Origin: Muricea muricata
Taxonomy: Eukaryota > Cnidaria > Anthozoa > Malacalcyonacea > Plexauridae
NCBI GenBank assembly: GCA_963855995.1
Contig: OY979719.1
Span: 16,897,312 to 16,961,311, forward strand
DNA: 64,000 bases
Direction: 5' to 3'
The notes under the pieces are model-generated. The model worked only from the letters and a program-made list of their open reading frames with translations. It was not told the origin of the DNA and made no database searches. A program made the position numbers and the translations under genes. Of this stretch, positions 36,483 to 49,257 are shown piece after piece; positions within the stretch are counted from its first letter, which is position 1; each line of letters opens with the position of its first letter.

Positions 36483-39400
36483 ATGCAAGGATTTTGGAAC
36501 CTGATCGGCAAAGTTGGGCAGGGTGGAACGCAAGCTTTCCCTTACGAGATCGGCGAGAAAATACCTGGTCTGGATGGCAGGTCAATATGGAGTCTTCATA
36601 GAGGAAAAAAGAAAGTATGCTTCGGAAAATACATATACGATAAGTCGATAATTGATACAATACGAATGAACTATTGGCGTGATTGCAACTTATGAAAAAT
36701 TCAAGTTGATGTTTACACCGGAGAGGTCGAATTTGTGTCAATCTCTAGGTTTCTTTGATATTGTAATTTGTATATATTGTCAAAATAATGTTTTTCTACT
36801 TTGTACTATTTGTGACCATCGAGTGTATATCTCTGACTTGCTTTCTGGCAGAGGTGTGCATTAGATTGGATTGTAGGGTGCTTAGGGAAGTTCAGTAAGC
36901 CAGTATACTAAAAATATAAGTATTGGATCCAATATAGGTATATCGGCAAGAGTGGAAAGTTTATACTGCTTAACCGAGATATCAGTTGCACAATTTTGGT
37001 GTCTTCTATATATTTTTTATTAAATTTCATAAATCTTGGGCACACAATTTTCAAACTTTCTAGTCTGGTATGTTGGTATGACTTTTGTTTGTGACTTTCT
37101 AGTATATTTATGACTTTTGGAATGTTGGTATGACCTTTTTGAGAGGCCAAGAATCCAAGTAGCTTCAAATCATCACATCAGCGCTCTTGCAAGCTCAATA
37201 ATTGGGGACCACATGTTCATGTATATGTGTTTACAGACCGTAAAAATCAATTTCAAAAGAAATTAATTGTGTAGAACACCAATATATAAATATCCCCCCC
37301 CTGCAAATTATCAAGCTACCTATGGTGCTGTATCACACTGGATGTCTTATCGCCTACAGACAGTGTTTTCACTTTTCAAAATTGATGCTCTTCGCTGTCC
37401 ATGTTCAGGATTTTTCTGGATCTTTTGTAAAAAAGTCATGAACTAGACTTAGGATTTTGGCTTTTTGCAAGAGTTTTTGAATCCTATTACAGTGGTAGAT
37501 TGTTGATTTTTTAGCCTAGTAGTTTACCCCCCCCCCCTCCCTTTCATATTTTATCACCATATATTTTTTACTCTAGGGTACAGGTGAAGAGGTTTCAATT
37601 TTTGTTTTTGATGTGAAAAATTCCTCACCAGACCAGGTATATACAGTATAATATATTAAGTACATTACTTAATGAACTTTAATTATATTTTTCAACTTAC
37701 ACAAGTTGATGTGAATATATAAGGCTAAAAATCTGAAAATTTTGGGTACTTGTAAGTAGACTACTGTTACCTGTCTGTTCCTTTATAGCACGAGGTTGCA
37801 AAGGCAGAACTTAAGAGATTAAGGACCCTAAGACATCCAAATGTCCTACGTTTTGTTGATGGATTAGAGGTGAGTTTCAAGCGGTTCTTTGCAGTTGCAC
37901 ATAGCAGACTATTCCCTTGCATATTCAAAGTTCTTTCTAAATATGTTTTGTGTTTATCTTCAGTCTGAAACTGTTGTGTACATGGTGACTGAATCTGTGA
38001 CTCTGCTGGAGGAATATTTGAAAGACAATAAAAATGAACTTGAAATTTCCTGGGGAATACATCAAATTGCGGTAGGGTTCGTAAGGCTTTTGTAGCCCTT
38101 CTTTCAAAATGTGATTTTGATACTCAGGGAACTGTCATGAGTTTAGTATTTGTAATGGTCAGTGTTTACAGTATTAGCAGTGTGTACAAAAATTTTCCCA
38201 ATTTCATGTGTAGAATGTCAGTACAAAATACCAGGTAAAGAGTTTATTTCAAGACAGTTTACTTAAAGAAATTGTCATGTACAATGCAGATCTTTCCAGC
38301 TACAGAATAAAACATTTTGTGTTATGCAAACTTTATGGGTTGTGCTGTAATGAATTAATGCAAAGTGCTAATAAACAGAAAAAATTCTGATATGTCCTAA
38401 TTTGTAAATTAATAATTTACTTACATGTTGTATTCAGAGAACAATACTAAAGCTGCAAATAATTATTTTGCTTGTAAAGACAAGTTTTGGCCAAAATATA
38501 AATTGGTCGGACATTTTATAATTCTTGTCGGCCATTTTTTCAAGACACAGTAAGTCTATACAGTCATCGGAATTACCAACACTAATTTGCAGCTCTGAAT
38601 ACTTCAAGCTGAAGGTGTTTATTTGTATTTAGAAAAGAATAACGAAAATGTTTGTTGGGACTGCATGAAGTGTCTGCAATATACTGTAATAACGAGGGTG
38701 TAATAATGAGGGTTATTGCAACATAATTCATTGGTTTTCAAGGAGGTTTGACTGTACCCTCACAAGTTTAATCCGGTCTTGATATTAATTTAATGGGGTT
38801 TTAATTTTTGTTTAGACTGCTTTAGATTTTCTCATAAATAATGGTGGTCTAATCCATGGAAATGTTTGCTTATCATCCATATTTGTTGACATTGGAGGAG
38901 AATGGAAACTGGGTGGGGTTGCCTACGTCCAGCCCGCAACACCTGCAAGTGATAGCAATCAGCAGACCTTGTCTCGGTTTCCGTGGATGCAGAAGTACGA
39001 ACCACCCGAGGGAGCTCCCGGTGGTAAACAGAAGAAAAGAACCGAAAAATGGTCCGCGGATGTTTGGGGCCTCGGTTGCCTTATTTGGGAAATCTTTAAC
39101 GGGCCCCTGCCGAAATCATCATCCCTAAAGTCTGTTGGTAAAATTCCGGCGAACTTGCTAAGCCATTATGGAGAGCTTGTTAGTGCCAACCCAAAGAGCA
39201 GACCTGATCCGGCAAAGTTTATTTCCCAGTGCCGAGCCAAAGGTCAATACCTTGCGAACAGTTTTGTGGATTCGAATTTTTTCCTTGCCGAAATACAGGT
39301 ACAGTATGTACTACCGTAGTTGGTCGGAGATTATTGGCAAAAGCGTGTAAAACGTAAGCAGTGATGTAGCGTTGTATAAGAGAGCCCCTGAGTCCGAGAT

Positions 39401-42400
39401 TTGTAAAGACCTGCTACACAACCAAAAACTCGCAAGTTATAGCAAGTCTACTGCAGGCTTGTTAGCTGGCAGTCATCAAGCTCAGACCCCGTTCACACGA
39501 GACCGGATCCCTGTGATCTCGACATTTAGTTCGGTCACTTTGCGGTCACATTTACTCTTACCACTGTTTCTATGGTACGTTTTAATTAAGTTCTGTAATA
39601 TTATCACAAATTTAAGAGTCATGCTCGTCTTGAAACTTGTCAAATTGATATGGTGACCATACGGATCCGGTCCCGAGTGAACGGGGTCTCAATGTCAGAA
39701 TGCGTTTGCATTGCTTGCTCCGGCTTGATGACAACTAGTCTACTTCAAGTTTCAACAACTTGCAGCAAAACTGTCTGCAAATATTAAGTTGCATCAAGTT
39801 TCATTTTCACAGACTTGATGCAACTTGATGAAGTCGACAGGCTTGATGTAACTTGATGACAAACTTGCATCAAGCCGTTAAAATCCACGACTTGCAAATA
39901 GTTGTTTTCCTTTCTTTTTTCATGTAGATGAAAACACAAGCAGAACAAAAAGAGTTTTTCAAATCCCTGAGCGCTCAACTCGACGCCTTTCCACAGCAGT
40001 ATTGTAAGTTGAAAATTCTGCCGTTGCTGCTGAACGCATTTGAGTTCGGTTCCGCTGGCTCGACCGTCCTCGCTCCGCTATTTAAGGTAAATGAAAGCAT
40101 TGACTATATTTACGACATTAATATGTCTCGCCATTTTTTCAAATTGTTTTGTAGTGATGTTACATTTGCAATGCGTTTGGGAAAGGGCTGTTTCGCTGTT
40201 AAAAAAGTATTTCAACTTCATCTAGCTTGTGTATGAATAGTGCGTTTTGGAAACAACAAGGACGCCTTCGATGTTATAATAGTATTTATGCAGAGACATT
40301 AGCTTCTACGAAAAGAGCACTTTTAATCTCAAGAAAGGGCACTTTTGACCATTTAATAAAATTTGGGTGGCGCTTGCCACCAACTCTCGATCCCTACGCC
40401 CCTGACAATATTTGGGCCATACTCTTATAATAAGGATTTAAGTTTCAAAAAGCTGCACCAGCCAACCAATAATAAGATCATAGAAATTTAATAATTTATT
40501 AAATGTGAACTCCCAGATAGGTAAACTGCTTGAAGCTGACGAATATCAACAGAGAATCGTCCCTTGTGTCGTGAAACTTTTCTCTTCAACCGACAGAGCA
40601 ACGAGGATACAACTCCTACAACAGGTATGATGAAAGGTTGGATTCAACATATTAAACTCCGTTGGTTTTTCATTGAGGGCTCCGGTTGGCTTCTACAGAT
40701 AACGTTGCAAAGATGAGTTGGCATTAGCCCCCAAGAGACCCTTCTAGCTATAGAAAGCTCTATCCTAGAAAGATTTTACTCGATCAACTGATCAAGTTAA
40801 TCTGCATTCAGTATTGTTCTGAGCTTCGAATAATCATGATTAAAACACTCCAGATAACTAAATTTCTAATTCTGTATTTTCACAAAATCCCATAATGCTA
40901 TGCGCTTGCATTGTTTAAGGTGCCAAATCCCACCAAACTCAAACCAAAATGTCGCCGCGCTTTGGAGCTATACCAAGTTGTCTTAACTCTTTCAACTTTT
41001 CGGAGCCTTGAGCTTTTCATTTCATTGCCCCAAAATGACGACATTTTGTTTTAAGTTTGGCAGAAATTTTACCAAGAAAAATTTCCCGTCGCTCTTCTGC
41101 AGAAGTAATGTGTAGAAGTAAGTGTTCTTCTGCAGAAGTAAGTGTTTTTTGTGCTATATGGGGACGAAGTGTTTTGAATTCGCACAATTTCTCGTCTTTC
41201 CAATTTTCACCCATGTTAATATGACTGTATATGAACACGGAAAATGTTTTATCTTTTTTAAAAATATGCTTGAATTAAAGGGTTAAAAAATGAGTGATAT
41301 GTGTCGTGAAGGGATACAATGGGCGTTGGGGCTTGCCTGGGGTTCATGCCCTGAGAGTCGGAATGCAAAACGATTCAAAATTGAAATGGGATTGTAATTT
41401 AAACAAAATAGGCTGTTGATGATGGGATTTCATGCCCTAGGGCGCTGGGATTTTGCCAAGCTTGGACTGGAAAACTGGGATTAGGACCACCTTCATCACC
41501 CGCATTGAATTGACCAGTTGACATTCTGTGTTTTAGTTGGAGAACTTCGTGCAGTATTTGCAGCCATCCGTTGTGAATGATCAAATATTTCCTAATGTTG
41601 CAATGGGTTTCGGCGATACAGTACCAGCTATGAGGGAACATACGATCAAGGTAGCTTAATGTCTTCTATGTCTGAGAGTCACAGATTGTTTAAAATCGTG
41701 ACTGCTCCCATCCTTAATAGTTTTGCGCTTTTTGTACATGTAGTCTATGCTTCTACTGACGCCAAAGCTGAGTGAGAAAACAATCAACAACCAGCTTTTG
41801 AAATTCTTCGCCAAGCTACAAATGGATGAACAGGTATCGTTATGTGAAAATGTGTAACATGTAATGAGCCCAGGTGAAAATGATGTTTGTGATGTTACTC
41901 TTAGTCTACATGCACACCTGGCAAGCTGAAAAATATGCCTGACCACGGTGGGAACGGAACCTACAACCTTTAGAATGCTAACCCAATGTTCTGCCGACTG
42001 AGCTGAGCACCAGGTCAGTTCGAGTATGTTGTACTTCTTGAACTGAGTCTGGTTGACTGCGATATCAATGCAATCGTAAGTGTAATCATTACTGAAGTGT
42101 AATCAACGTAAGATTACATTGGTATCGAAGGAGCTTGACTCAGTTCAGCAAATACAACATAGTCGAACTGACCTTACTGTGTAGCTTAGTTGGCTGAGAG
42201 TTGAGCTAGCACTCCAAAGGTCGTAGGTTAGGTTCCCATGGTGGTCAGGCATATTTTGCAGCTTGGTGTGGTGTGGATACAAACACGTTATCACACATTT
42301 CATAATCTCATTGTAATCGTCGTTTATTTACACTCAAAGTTTTATTTCGTTAGCCAAGCATCCGAACCAATACCACTGTATGTTTGGGCAAAGTAGCGCG

Positions 42401-45400
42401 TCATCTTCCCGAATCAGTAAGTACATATTTTTGAACTTTATTTAAGCACGTAGGCCTGTCATCCAATTTTAGATGTTCTTCCAGGCGCCGTCACGTAAAA
42501 AACAACTTTTACAGTATGCGGGTCTAAATACAAACGCTATAACCCATTTTTGAAGATTTTTAGGCAACTCGAATTTCTTATAGCAATTGGTTGTGAGTTC
42601 CATTCCACTGCTGCATTGTACTCCAGACTATATTTCAGGAAATTAGTATTAGGCTCAGGGAAATTAGTATTAAGGTTCAGGGATGACAAAGTTATAGTCA
42701 TGACATCTTATGTCATGACGATAAGATGAGATGGAACTATAGGTGGTCAAATACGTTTCTTTATTTAATAATGTATTGTGCTCATAATACTCTCTATTTT
42801 GTAACCATTTCAGACGCGTCAGAAAGTGATCGTCGCAGCCTTCCTACGAGCCCTGAGAGATCCCTTCCCCCCGGCGCGTATGGCTGGCATCAATGCCTTG
42901 TGCGCAACACTGGAGTTCACTGGCGTGCCGGAGTGTGCTACGAGAGTCTTGCCTGCTCTGTGTACCATGACTGTGGACCCCGATAAATCTGTGCGAGATC
43001 ACGTAAGTACGGGTGTGTTATTTCGCTCAACTCATTGCCATGAGACCCCATGACATCATTACGCGCATTTTGACGTCGCAATTATCGGGGCAGAAGTTTA
43101 TATCGGTTATTGAACATTTAATTTAACTCTACATGATTTCCCGTGCGCAGAAAGATAATAGGGATCTTACGATTTATAGGACGGCCACGCGACGGCAACG
43201 GCGAGAAAACACTTTATGATATAGCTTAGCAAAGCATAGAAGTTGTTTATCATCAATCGCATAAGTTCAGTTAGTACATGTTAACAGCACTTTGGTTGAA
43301 GACATGAACTACATGTTAGAGAAGAGTTCTTAACTAAATCGAATTTAAAACTCCACCGGCTAAATTCAATACGCCTGTGTTAATACAATACGTGAAAATA
43401 TTTGATTTGCCGTCGTCAACAATACGAGAGCCGCTTTTCAAATATTCAAATGCATTGTTCACTATAATTATTCACTTCTTTTCAATTGACTGTTTGTCTT
43501 AGGACGTTGCCGTCACGTTGTCGTTCTGTGAATCGTAAGGTCCCTAATTTTGCGCTTTGTAACATCGCATTTACTGAGTTAGAATGTAAGTCATCCCATT
43601 TACTGAGTTAGAATGTAAGTCATCCCATTTACTGAGTTAGAATGTAAGCGCAAAATTATCTTTCTACGCACGGGGAATCAAGTAGAGTTAAATTAAATGT
43701 TCAATAACCGATATAAAACTTAACTTCTGCTCCGATAATTTCAACATGTTCGCTTGATAAAAGCGCAGTTATCTAGTTGGAAGTAATGTTATTTCTGTGG
43801 TTGGTGGTTCATTACTAAGACTTTTACGAGTGTTTGTGTTAAATTAACAGTGCTTCAAAGCGATACGCCTGATTCTGGACAAAGTCGAAAAACATTCCGA
43901 GGATGTTGCCACGAAACAATCTGCTTCAGGTAGGTGATCTACTGCCATCTTGGCCGAGATCAAATTATTACTAAGGATGAACTCAGACCATTCTGTTTGC
44001 GGGGTGTTTTCGTCGATACACTGAAAAATACTGGCACTACACTGTGTCTCATGTACAAATTTCACGTGACAAAGTAAGCAATAAAATCACTTTTGCTTGA
44101 AGTGCAGAATTGACGAAGCAAGAAGTTGGTTGCTCAGCCTCTTGCTGTAAATATCAGCTGCTTTCGTTTAGACACGAGAGATAAATAAGTATAGGTTATC
44201 ATATGAGAGGCGAGGTGATATCAGTTTTATCGCTCGAGGGACGATATCATATTTTGTCACGAGTGAGCGCAGCGAACGAGGGACAAAATATGATATCGTA
44301 ACGAGAGCGATAAAACTGATATTAACGAGTCTCGAATGTGATAACCTATTTATCACATACTTGTGCCTTTATCTAGAGCAAAAACCAGATTATATTTTCA
44401 AAATATTTATACTTCGAGTACATTTCAAAATGAATTAAAAATTATTGTTTAAAATACGCTAAGCAGGTAGAAATTACAAAAACAAACCAAAAATAACTTA
44501 TCTTTTAATAGCTGCAAATTTCTTTCTGTTATTTTCCTTGTATTATTTTATATCTTTATTGTTATCTCTCTATCGATCCTTCAGTCGGACGCCATCTTTG
44601 TTTTGAGCAGGACAAAAAACGATATCGCGGGACAAAAAACGATATCACGGGACACATCGTTTTTATGTCACCGTGTTATCGCCCTGATAAAGGCACAAGT
44701 ATGTGATAAAGCATTTTATTAATGCTTCAAAAATACTCGAATCCCAGAACAAGCAAAATGAACCGAATTTGCATTTCACTCTACGTCAAAAATTCAATTT
44801 TGAGGAAAGTTACATTAAAATACAGCTATTTGTTTTTATGCAAACATGGTTAAATTGTGTTCAGTCTGAAGAATGCTCACTGCGAATGGTGCACATCTCG
44901 AATGATGATTCTCACTAGCAATACTAGTCAATACCATTACAATAATATTCCATTTTACGATGCAAATTACTAAAGAAAATGAAAGATAAAAACGGGAAAA
45001 TTGATTTCTATTCCGTAGCTAGCTCGAGGCCTTTTACTTGCGCGGTCAAATCAGCTTACTTGTATGAATGTTTGGTGGGAAGGACTGCGTCTATATCATG
45101 ACATTATTATATAGCTCAGCGATTCCAACGTACAGATAGACCGACCAATTGTTCAACATTGTATTTCAGAAGAGGCTCAATCATCTGCCGAGGGACCTGG
45201 AACGACATCCGGGACATGGACGGGATGGGCCATGAGTTCAATATCGTCGAAGTTTTATAAAGGAAGCGCATCAGGCGAGGTTTCTGAGAAAGAAACAGCG
45301 CCAACATCGCAGGAACAACAAGGGAAAAGTATGTGCCAGGGCAAGCTATTTCCCAGACTGCATTCCATGCATTCATCGCCGAAGATCTTCGACGTGGATT

Positions 45401-48400
45401 TAGCAAAACAAAATAGTAAATATAGTAAATATTGGTGTGTCTTCGGCGTGGAGTTTACATGGAATGCACCCAGGGCTATTTCTCAAGGGTAAATGTGCAC
45501 AAATGGTAATCGTACACAAGTCGAAATTCAAGCCGGAAACAGTTAAGAAAAATTCATTATCTACTATAGGTGCTTCAGCAGGTATCGAACCTATGCCTTT
45601 GCGATTTTCTGACCACTAAGCTACTAGGAAGTAGCTGACAAAAACTAGCGTGGTTTGTGCGTATTTAGGGTTATACATTACCGCAATTACACATGAGTTG
45701 CACCCTGGTTGCACTTGGTCATGTCAGCTACCTCCGTAGTTTAGTGGTCAGAGCATTGCACCGGTATGCAAAGGCGTAGACTCGATTCTTGTCGGAGGGT
45801 CTATAGTTGACGATGAATTTCTCTCAACTGCTTTTTTGAATTTGGACATGTGTATGATTTCCACCCGAATTAAGGCACATTTACACTTGTTCCAACATCG
45901 AGTGGAGTACCACAAAATCATTATTGACAGATTAAGCTTTCTTCATTTGTTTACACCTGAAACCAAGTATATTTTTAACTACAGTATGTCTCTCGCCTTA
46001 AGATACTTCGAGCCCAGGTTGTCAATCGCGCAATCCTGCTGCCGGCACAGAAAATCAGGCCCGCAATCAGGATAACCAGTTGGAGGCAAACTCCGATAGC
46101 GATTACGAAGGGAATGAGTGGGGTGACGAGGGGTGGCAGGAGGATGAGTGGGGGAATGAGAAGGTGAGTAGGCACATTGTTTTCTTATGAAGGCAGGTGT
46201 TTTTTCCCGCTCTCAACCGGCGATGAATGGGTTTATTCTTTTCGTGTAGGATTCGATGAGCAGTGTTAGAAGAGATCTTGTTGCAGCCAGAAATGAACTC
46301 ACTTCTGCGATCAGCCGCAATGAGCCTATGGTAAGAATTCTTCCACGTATATAGTTTTTCTTAAAAACACCTTCTTTGCAAAACCTTTTTTATTTCTCGA
46401 TCTCAAGTTTTCAAGTGCACTGCCGTAATTTCAGGAAGTAGTTAAATACGTTACTTACAAAGTTACAATCGCGGCAATAGTAGCTCTCGGAAATATTTGG
46501 CCAAATCTTTTGCTCAATTTGCTCATGTTTAGCAGTTTCTCTGATCACAACTTTCGGTTTGTTGACCAATCAGAATGCTCACGAATAAGATATAGCATTC
46601 TTTTTGTTCTATTAACAGGAAGTTGTGAATATTTTAAGGAGCGTTTCAGAATTTTGAGAAATTGCTCAGAGGAACTGCTGAACTTGAGCATTTGAATTGG
46701 TCAAATATTTTTAATGTCGACCAACTTTGTAACACCTGCCATAGGTCTGACAGACGACTAAGTCTTTCTTTCCAGACATAGATGGGGCCTTTATAGGGCT
46801 AGAATACTAAATTTGCTTGGACTTGTTACATGACTCATTTCACCTCTAAAATCTCGGATTCAATTCACAATTGGAGGGTGAAGAGAGTGGCTACTAACCC
46901 TCTCTCTCTCTCTTTCAATCTTTTCTACTTCTGGAAAATCTTACATTCTTCAGGAGACTGGCTCTGTGAACGAAGAGGACAGTGACAGCGACTTTGGAGA
47001 CTGGGACCGAGACAACTGGGGGGACAGTGAAACGACAGCGGAAGTAAAGAATGCGAAATCGACAGTAGCAGGGGTAAGAGATGCCTTGCATTCAGCGGTC
47101 TAATGTGTTTCTCTAACTCGGCCACCATATTTCTGACAAACGCGCCCCCTCGCGAATATTTCACCATTTCTAACCATTGAACTATAATTATACAAATTGG
47201 AAAGCTAACTCAGTACTCAATATTGTACGGTAACCGCAGTTCGGTAGTAGCCCATTGAATTGTACTATTGGACCAAACATTTTACCTTATAATGTTAAAT
47301 AATAAAAAACGGGCAAAAAAGAAATTTTGTAAAATGCGACAATTTTTAAATTCTCATTTAAAGTCTTGAGTTTTTATATTTAACTACATTATAGCTTCAA
47401 TTTGATATGCGACCCAATCTTTAATTGGTCTTAAGAATTTCACCTCGTAACTCAGAAGAACTTAATCATGCTTGCTTCATCCCCCCTCCGAGTATCAATA
47501 AAGTTTAGTTACGACTCAGTAGTTCTAGTTTTTCGTTGTAGTCTAAAGCAAAGAACGAGAAGGCGACTGCAGGAGCGCTGAAACTGGCGAACAGCAAGAA
47601 AAAACCCAGCGTAAATGAAGACGATTTATTATCTGAGCTGTTGTCGGACTCAAGTAAAAGCAAACCCGCGAGTCAGGGTCCCTCGTCGAACAAACCCGCG
47701 AGTGAAGGTCCCGCGGACTGGAGCGACATGAAGGATAGTTTCGTGCAAGACGACAATTGGACGCAAAGCTTTTTTCAACAAGATTGTAAACCCCAAAAGG
47801 TATTATTGATTTTGGTTTATATTTTCAGAATGTTTTTTTTTTCGTCACAAAATGTTGACAAAAAATTATCTTCTCAGATGCTTCCTACCAACTGTAGAAA
47901 ATTTTGTTTCTTGGACACAATATTTCCTGCGTTGTCTAACTATAGAAAACGTTCACCCATCTTCAAGAAACATAATTAGTCCAACGGGTAAAATTGCACC
48001 TTGGATAGTTGAACAAACAGCGACTTCGTAAACTATCCATGGACACACGTTGAACCAACGTCTAAAATTACCTTCAAGATGTTAAATCGACATTGAAAGA
48101 GATTGAAAATAAAAATTGGAGGACGAACCTCGCTTTTTCAAAGCTAAAACAACATTGATAATACATAGTCAGTTTCTTCAGCCATGACTGGACGTTGAAA
48201 CGACGTTGAAATTTCAAGTCAAATCGACATCACATAATCAGCCATGAATGGACGTTATATCGACGTCTGTTTGTTTAACAACGTCCCGTGTTTCCTAGGA
48301 GGACAGTTTTCCTCGATTACACATGTTCAGGGAACATCATTTCCTTGTGTGTTCACCTTCAGGAAACAAAGGATGTTTTCAAGTTTTCCCTCTGTAAATT

Positions 48401-48835
48401 GACTGTAAATTTCTTATTTAGACCACTAAGAAGTCTAACAACTCTCCGGAAACATTTAAAAAGTCAACAAAAGACTCTAAGAGAGATAGAACAGCGGCTA
48501 AAACGCGACCTAAACAAGACAAAACAACCAACTCCGCTGATGCAGATGGCTGGGGGTCGGACGACTGGGCTCCGCTCGAAGACCCGGCTCAAGTAGCTAC
48601 CAGTACCGGCTCGACTTCGGCTAGCGCGGGAAAGTCTGGAACATCGGCGACTGTCGGTGATAGCTGGGACACGGAAGGATGGGATAATTTTGACAATTTT
48701 GAAGACGATAAACAGAGTAGTGCGGATATAGCGAGAAAGAAACGAGAAGAAAGAAGGAAGCAGAGGGAACTGGCTGTGAAGGAGAAGCGAGCTGCTAAAA
48801 GTGGCTCGAAATTAGGAGCTGTTAAGAAAGCTTAG
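36483..48835 (+). CDS. SCYL1: SCY1-like pseudokinase 1 (N-terminal kinase-like protein)
   Basis: Eighteen exons, all in phase: 36483-36614, 37577-37636, 37789-37869, 37964-38071, 38816-39298, 39928-40086, 40517-40624, 41537-41650, 41744-41833, 42354-42416, 42814-43002, 43851-43929, 45170-45328, 46018-46163, 46250-46330, 46954-47073, 47542-47799, 48422-48835 (947 aa; human about 808). Residues 1-288 are a kinase-like fold lacking catalytic motifs: the HRD position reads IHGN and the DFG position reads WKLGG. Diagnostic strings include [60 protein letters not shown] and [11 protein letters not shown]-type HEAT repeats (about 340-555). The tail is acidic with repeated Trp in D/E/G context ([32 protein letters not shown]) and ends with a basic helix [12 protein letters not shown] and KKA, keeping Lys at -3 like the COPI-binding terminus. 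SCYL1 supports Golgi-to-ER COPI traffic; that role is by homology. The larger size is due to the acidic tail. Introns contain nested elements and inverted tRNA-like pairs. Confidence 0.96.
39400..39900. repeat. CAACTTG-word repeat block K, interrupted
   Basis: SCYL1 intron 5. AACCAAAAACTCGCAAGTTA...CAGTCATCAAGCTC on the left and CAGAATGCGTTTGCATTGCT...CAAACTTGCATCAAGCCG on the right are two halves of one block split by the element at 39485-39688. The right half ends about 30 bases before the exon 6 acceptor. Confidence 0.65.
39485..39688. mobile_element. 204-bp MITE nested in CAACTTG block K
   Basis: Perfect-to-near-perfect inverted ends GACCCCGTTCAC...GACCGGATCC and GGATCCGGTC...GTGAACGGGGTC. 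A TCA direct repeat flanks it (39482-39484 and 39689-39691), fitting a 3-bp target-site duplication. The interior has no coding potential. Confidence 0.8.
41871..42292. repeat. Two tRNA-like elements in inverted (palindromic) arrangement
   Basis: The left copy (about 41880-42055, minus-strand tRNA polarity) and right copy (about 42080-42290, plus polarity) share TGCCTGACCACGGTGGGAA / TTCCCATGGTGGTCAGGCA, a tRNA-like body with A-box-like and B-box-like parts, and the outer flank words GTTCGAGTATGTTGTA and AACTGAGTCTGG / inverse. The pair fills most of SCYL1 intron 9, 38 bases after exon 9. The 49440-49600 element is the same family. Cloverleaf features are degraded in both copies. Confidence 0.75.
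43081..43745. repeat. MITE-like element with ATTATCGGNGCAGAAGTT termini
   Basis: Left arm 43081-43155 (AATTATCGGGGCAGAAGTTT, CGGTTATTGAACATTTAATT, CCCGTGCGCAGAAAGATAAT) is answered by an inverted right arm at 43655-43742. A second pair, GGGATCTTACGATTTATAGG...GACGGCAACG and CGTTGCCGTCACGTTGTCGT, lies inside. It occupies SCYL1 intron 11 and contains a short tandem array. Confidence 0.8.
43563..43648. repeat. 29-bp tandem repeat, three copies
   Basis: CATCCCATTTACTGAGTTAG plus AATGTAAGT recurs at 43563 (one change), 43592 and 43621 with exact 29-base spacing, inside the 43081-43745 element. Confidence 0.9.
44193..44710. repeat. Foldback element with 155-bp hairpin
   Basis: 44193-44347 is an almost perfect hairpin: AGGTTATC...GATATCAGTTTTATCGCTCG on one side, CGAGAGCGATAAAACTGATAT...GATAACCT on the other (pairing through CGATATCATATTTTGTC). 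Immediately after, TTTATCACATACTTGTGCCT (44349) is inverted at 44686-44710. It lies in SCYL1 intron 12. Confidence 0.8.
45508..45865. repeat. Inverted pair of a second tRNA-like family
   Basis: Left copy (about 45530-45640) reads on the minus strand with TAGCTTAGTGGTCAG and GGTTCGATACC, and right copy (about 45720-45820) reads plus with TAGTTTAGTGGTCAG, ACTCGATTC and closing CTCCG/CGGAG stem. Flanks AAATTCAAGCCGGAAACAGT and ACTGCTTTTTTGAATTTGG are also inverted. A related fragment (GAAATTCAAGCCGGGGATAG) lies at 29320 in TRMT6. Located in SCYL1 intron 13. Confidence 0.7.
48000..48290. repeat. Repeat rich in ACGTTGAA / CGACGTT words
   Basis: Recurring GTTGAACCAACGTC, GACGTTGAAACGACGTTGAA, AAATCGACATC and GACGTTATATCGACGTC words, with two CAGCCATGANTGGACGTT copies about 60 bases apart. 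Such ACGTTGAA arrays are common in animal interspersed repeats. SCYL1 last intron. Confidence 0.55.
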
Positions 48836-49011
48836 TAAACATATTTCGAAATCAGGTAGGAATAGAATTCCATCTTGGAGTTGATATTTTTGAAAAAGCA
48901 CGCAAGATGTAACAAAAAGGATCACATGATGTCACAGTAATATAATTTTGAATTAAGACTTTATGCATTCGAACTAACGTTGCCACAGATAGTGCGGGCA
49001 GTCAAAAAGTA

Positions 49012-49131
49012 CACGAAAGGTATAGGTTCTTTCACTGCCTGAAAACATACAGCGAAATTCGACACTACAAGCGAAAGCTTTTCGACGGAAATGCCCTTTT
49101 TTCAGTTAGCGAAAGAACCTATACCTTTTGT
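49012..49131. repeat. Short hairpin element in SCYL1 3' flank
   Basis: ACGAAAGGTATAGGTTCTTT at the left and AAAGAACCTATACCTTTTGT at the right pair across about 75 bases. If SCYL1 transcription runs to the AATAAA at 49252 this hairpin is in the 3' UTR. Confidence 0.7.
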
Positions 49132-49251
49132 GCGTAAACTCGGTCAAATGGAACGCTATACGTTGCCATACGTGAAAATAGATTTTATCAAATATTTACA
49201 GCAATGGACAAACTGTTTTAAATTGCAGGCAGATTGCTGGTTTGTCACGAG

Positions 49252-49257
49252 AATAAA
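49252..49257 (+). promoter_or_regulatory. Candidate SCYL1 polyadenylation hexamer
   Basis: First AATAAA on the plus strand well downstream of the SCYL1 stop that I noted. Unproven without transcript ends. Confidence 0.3.
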
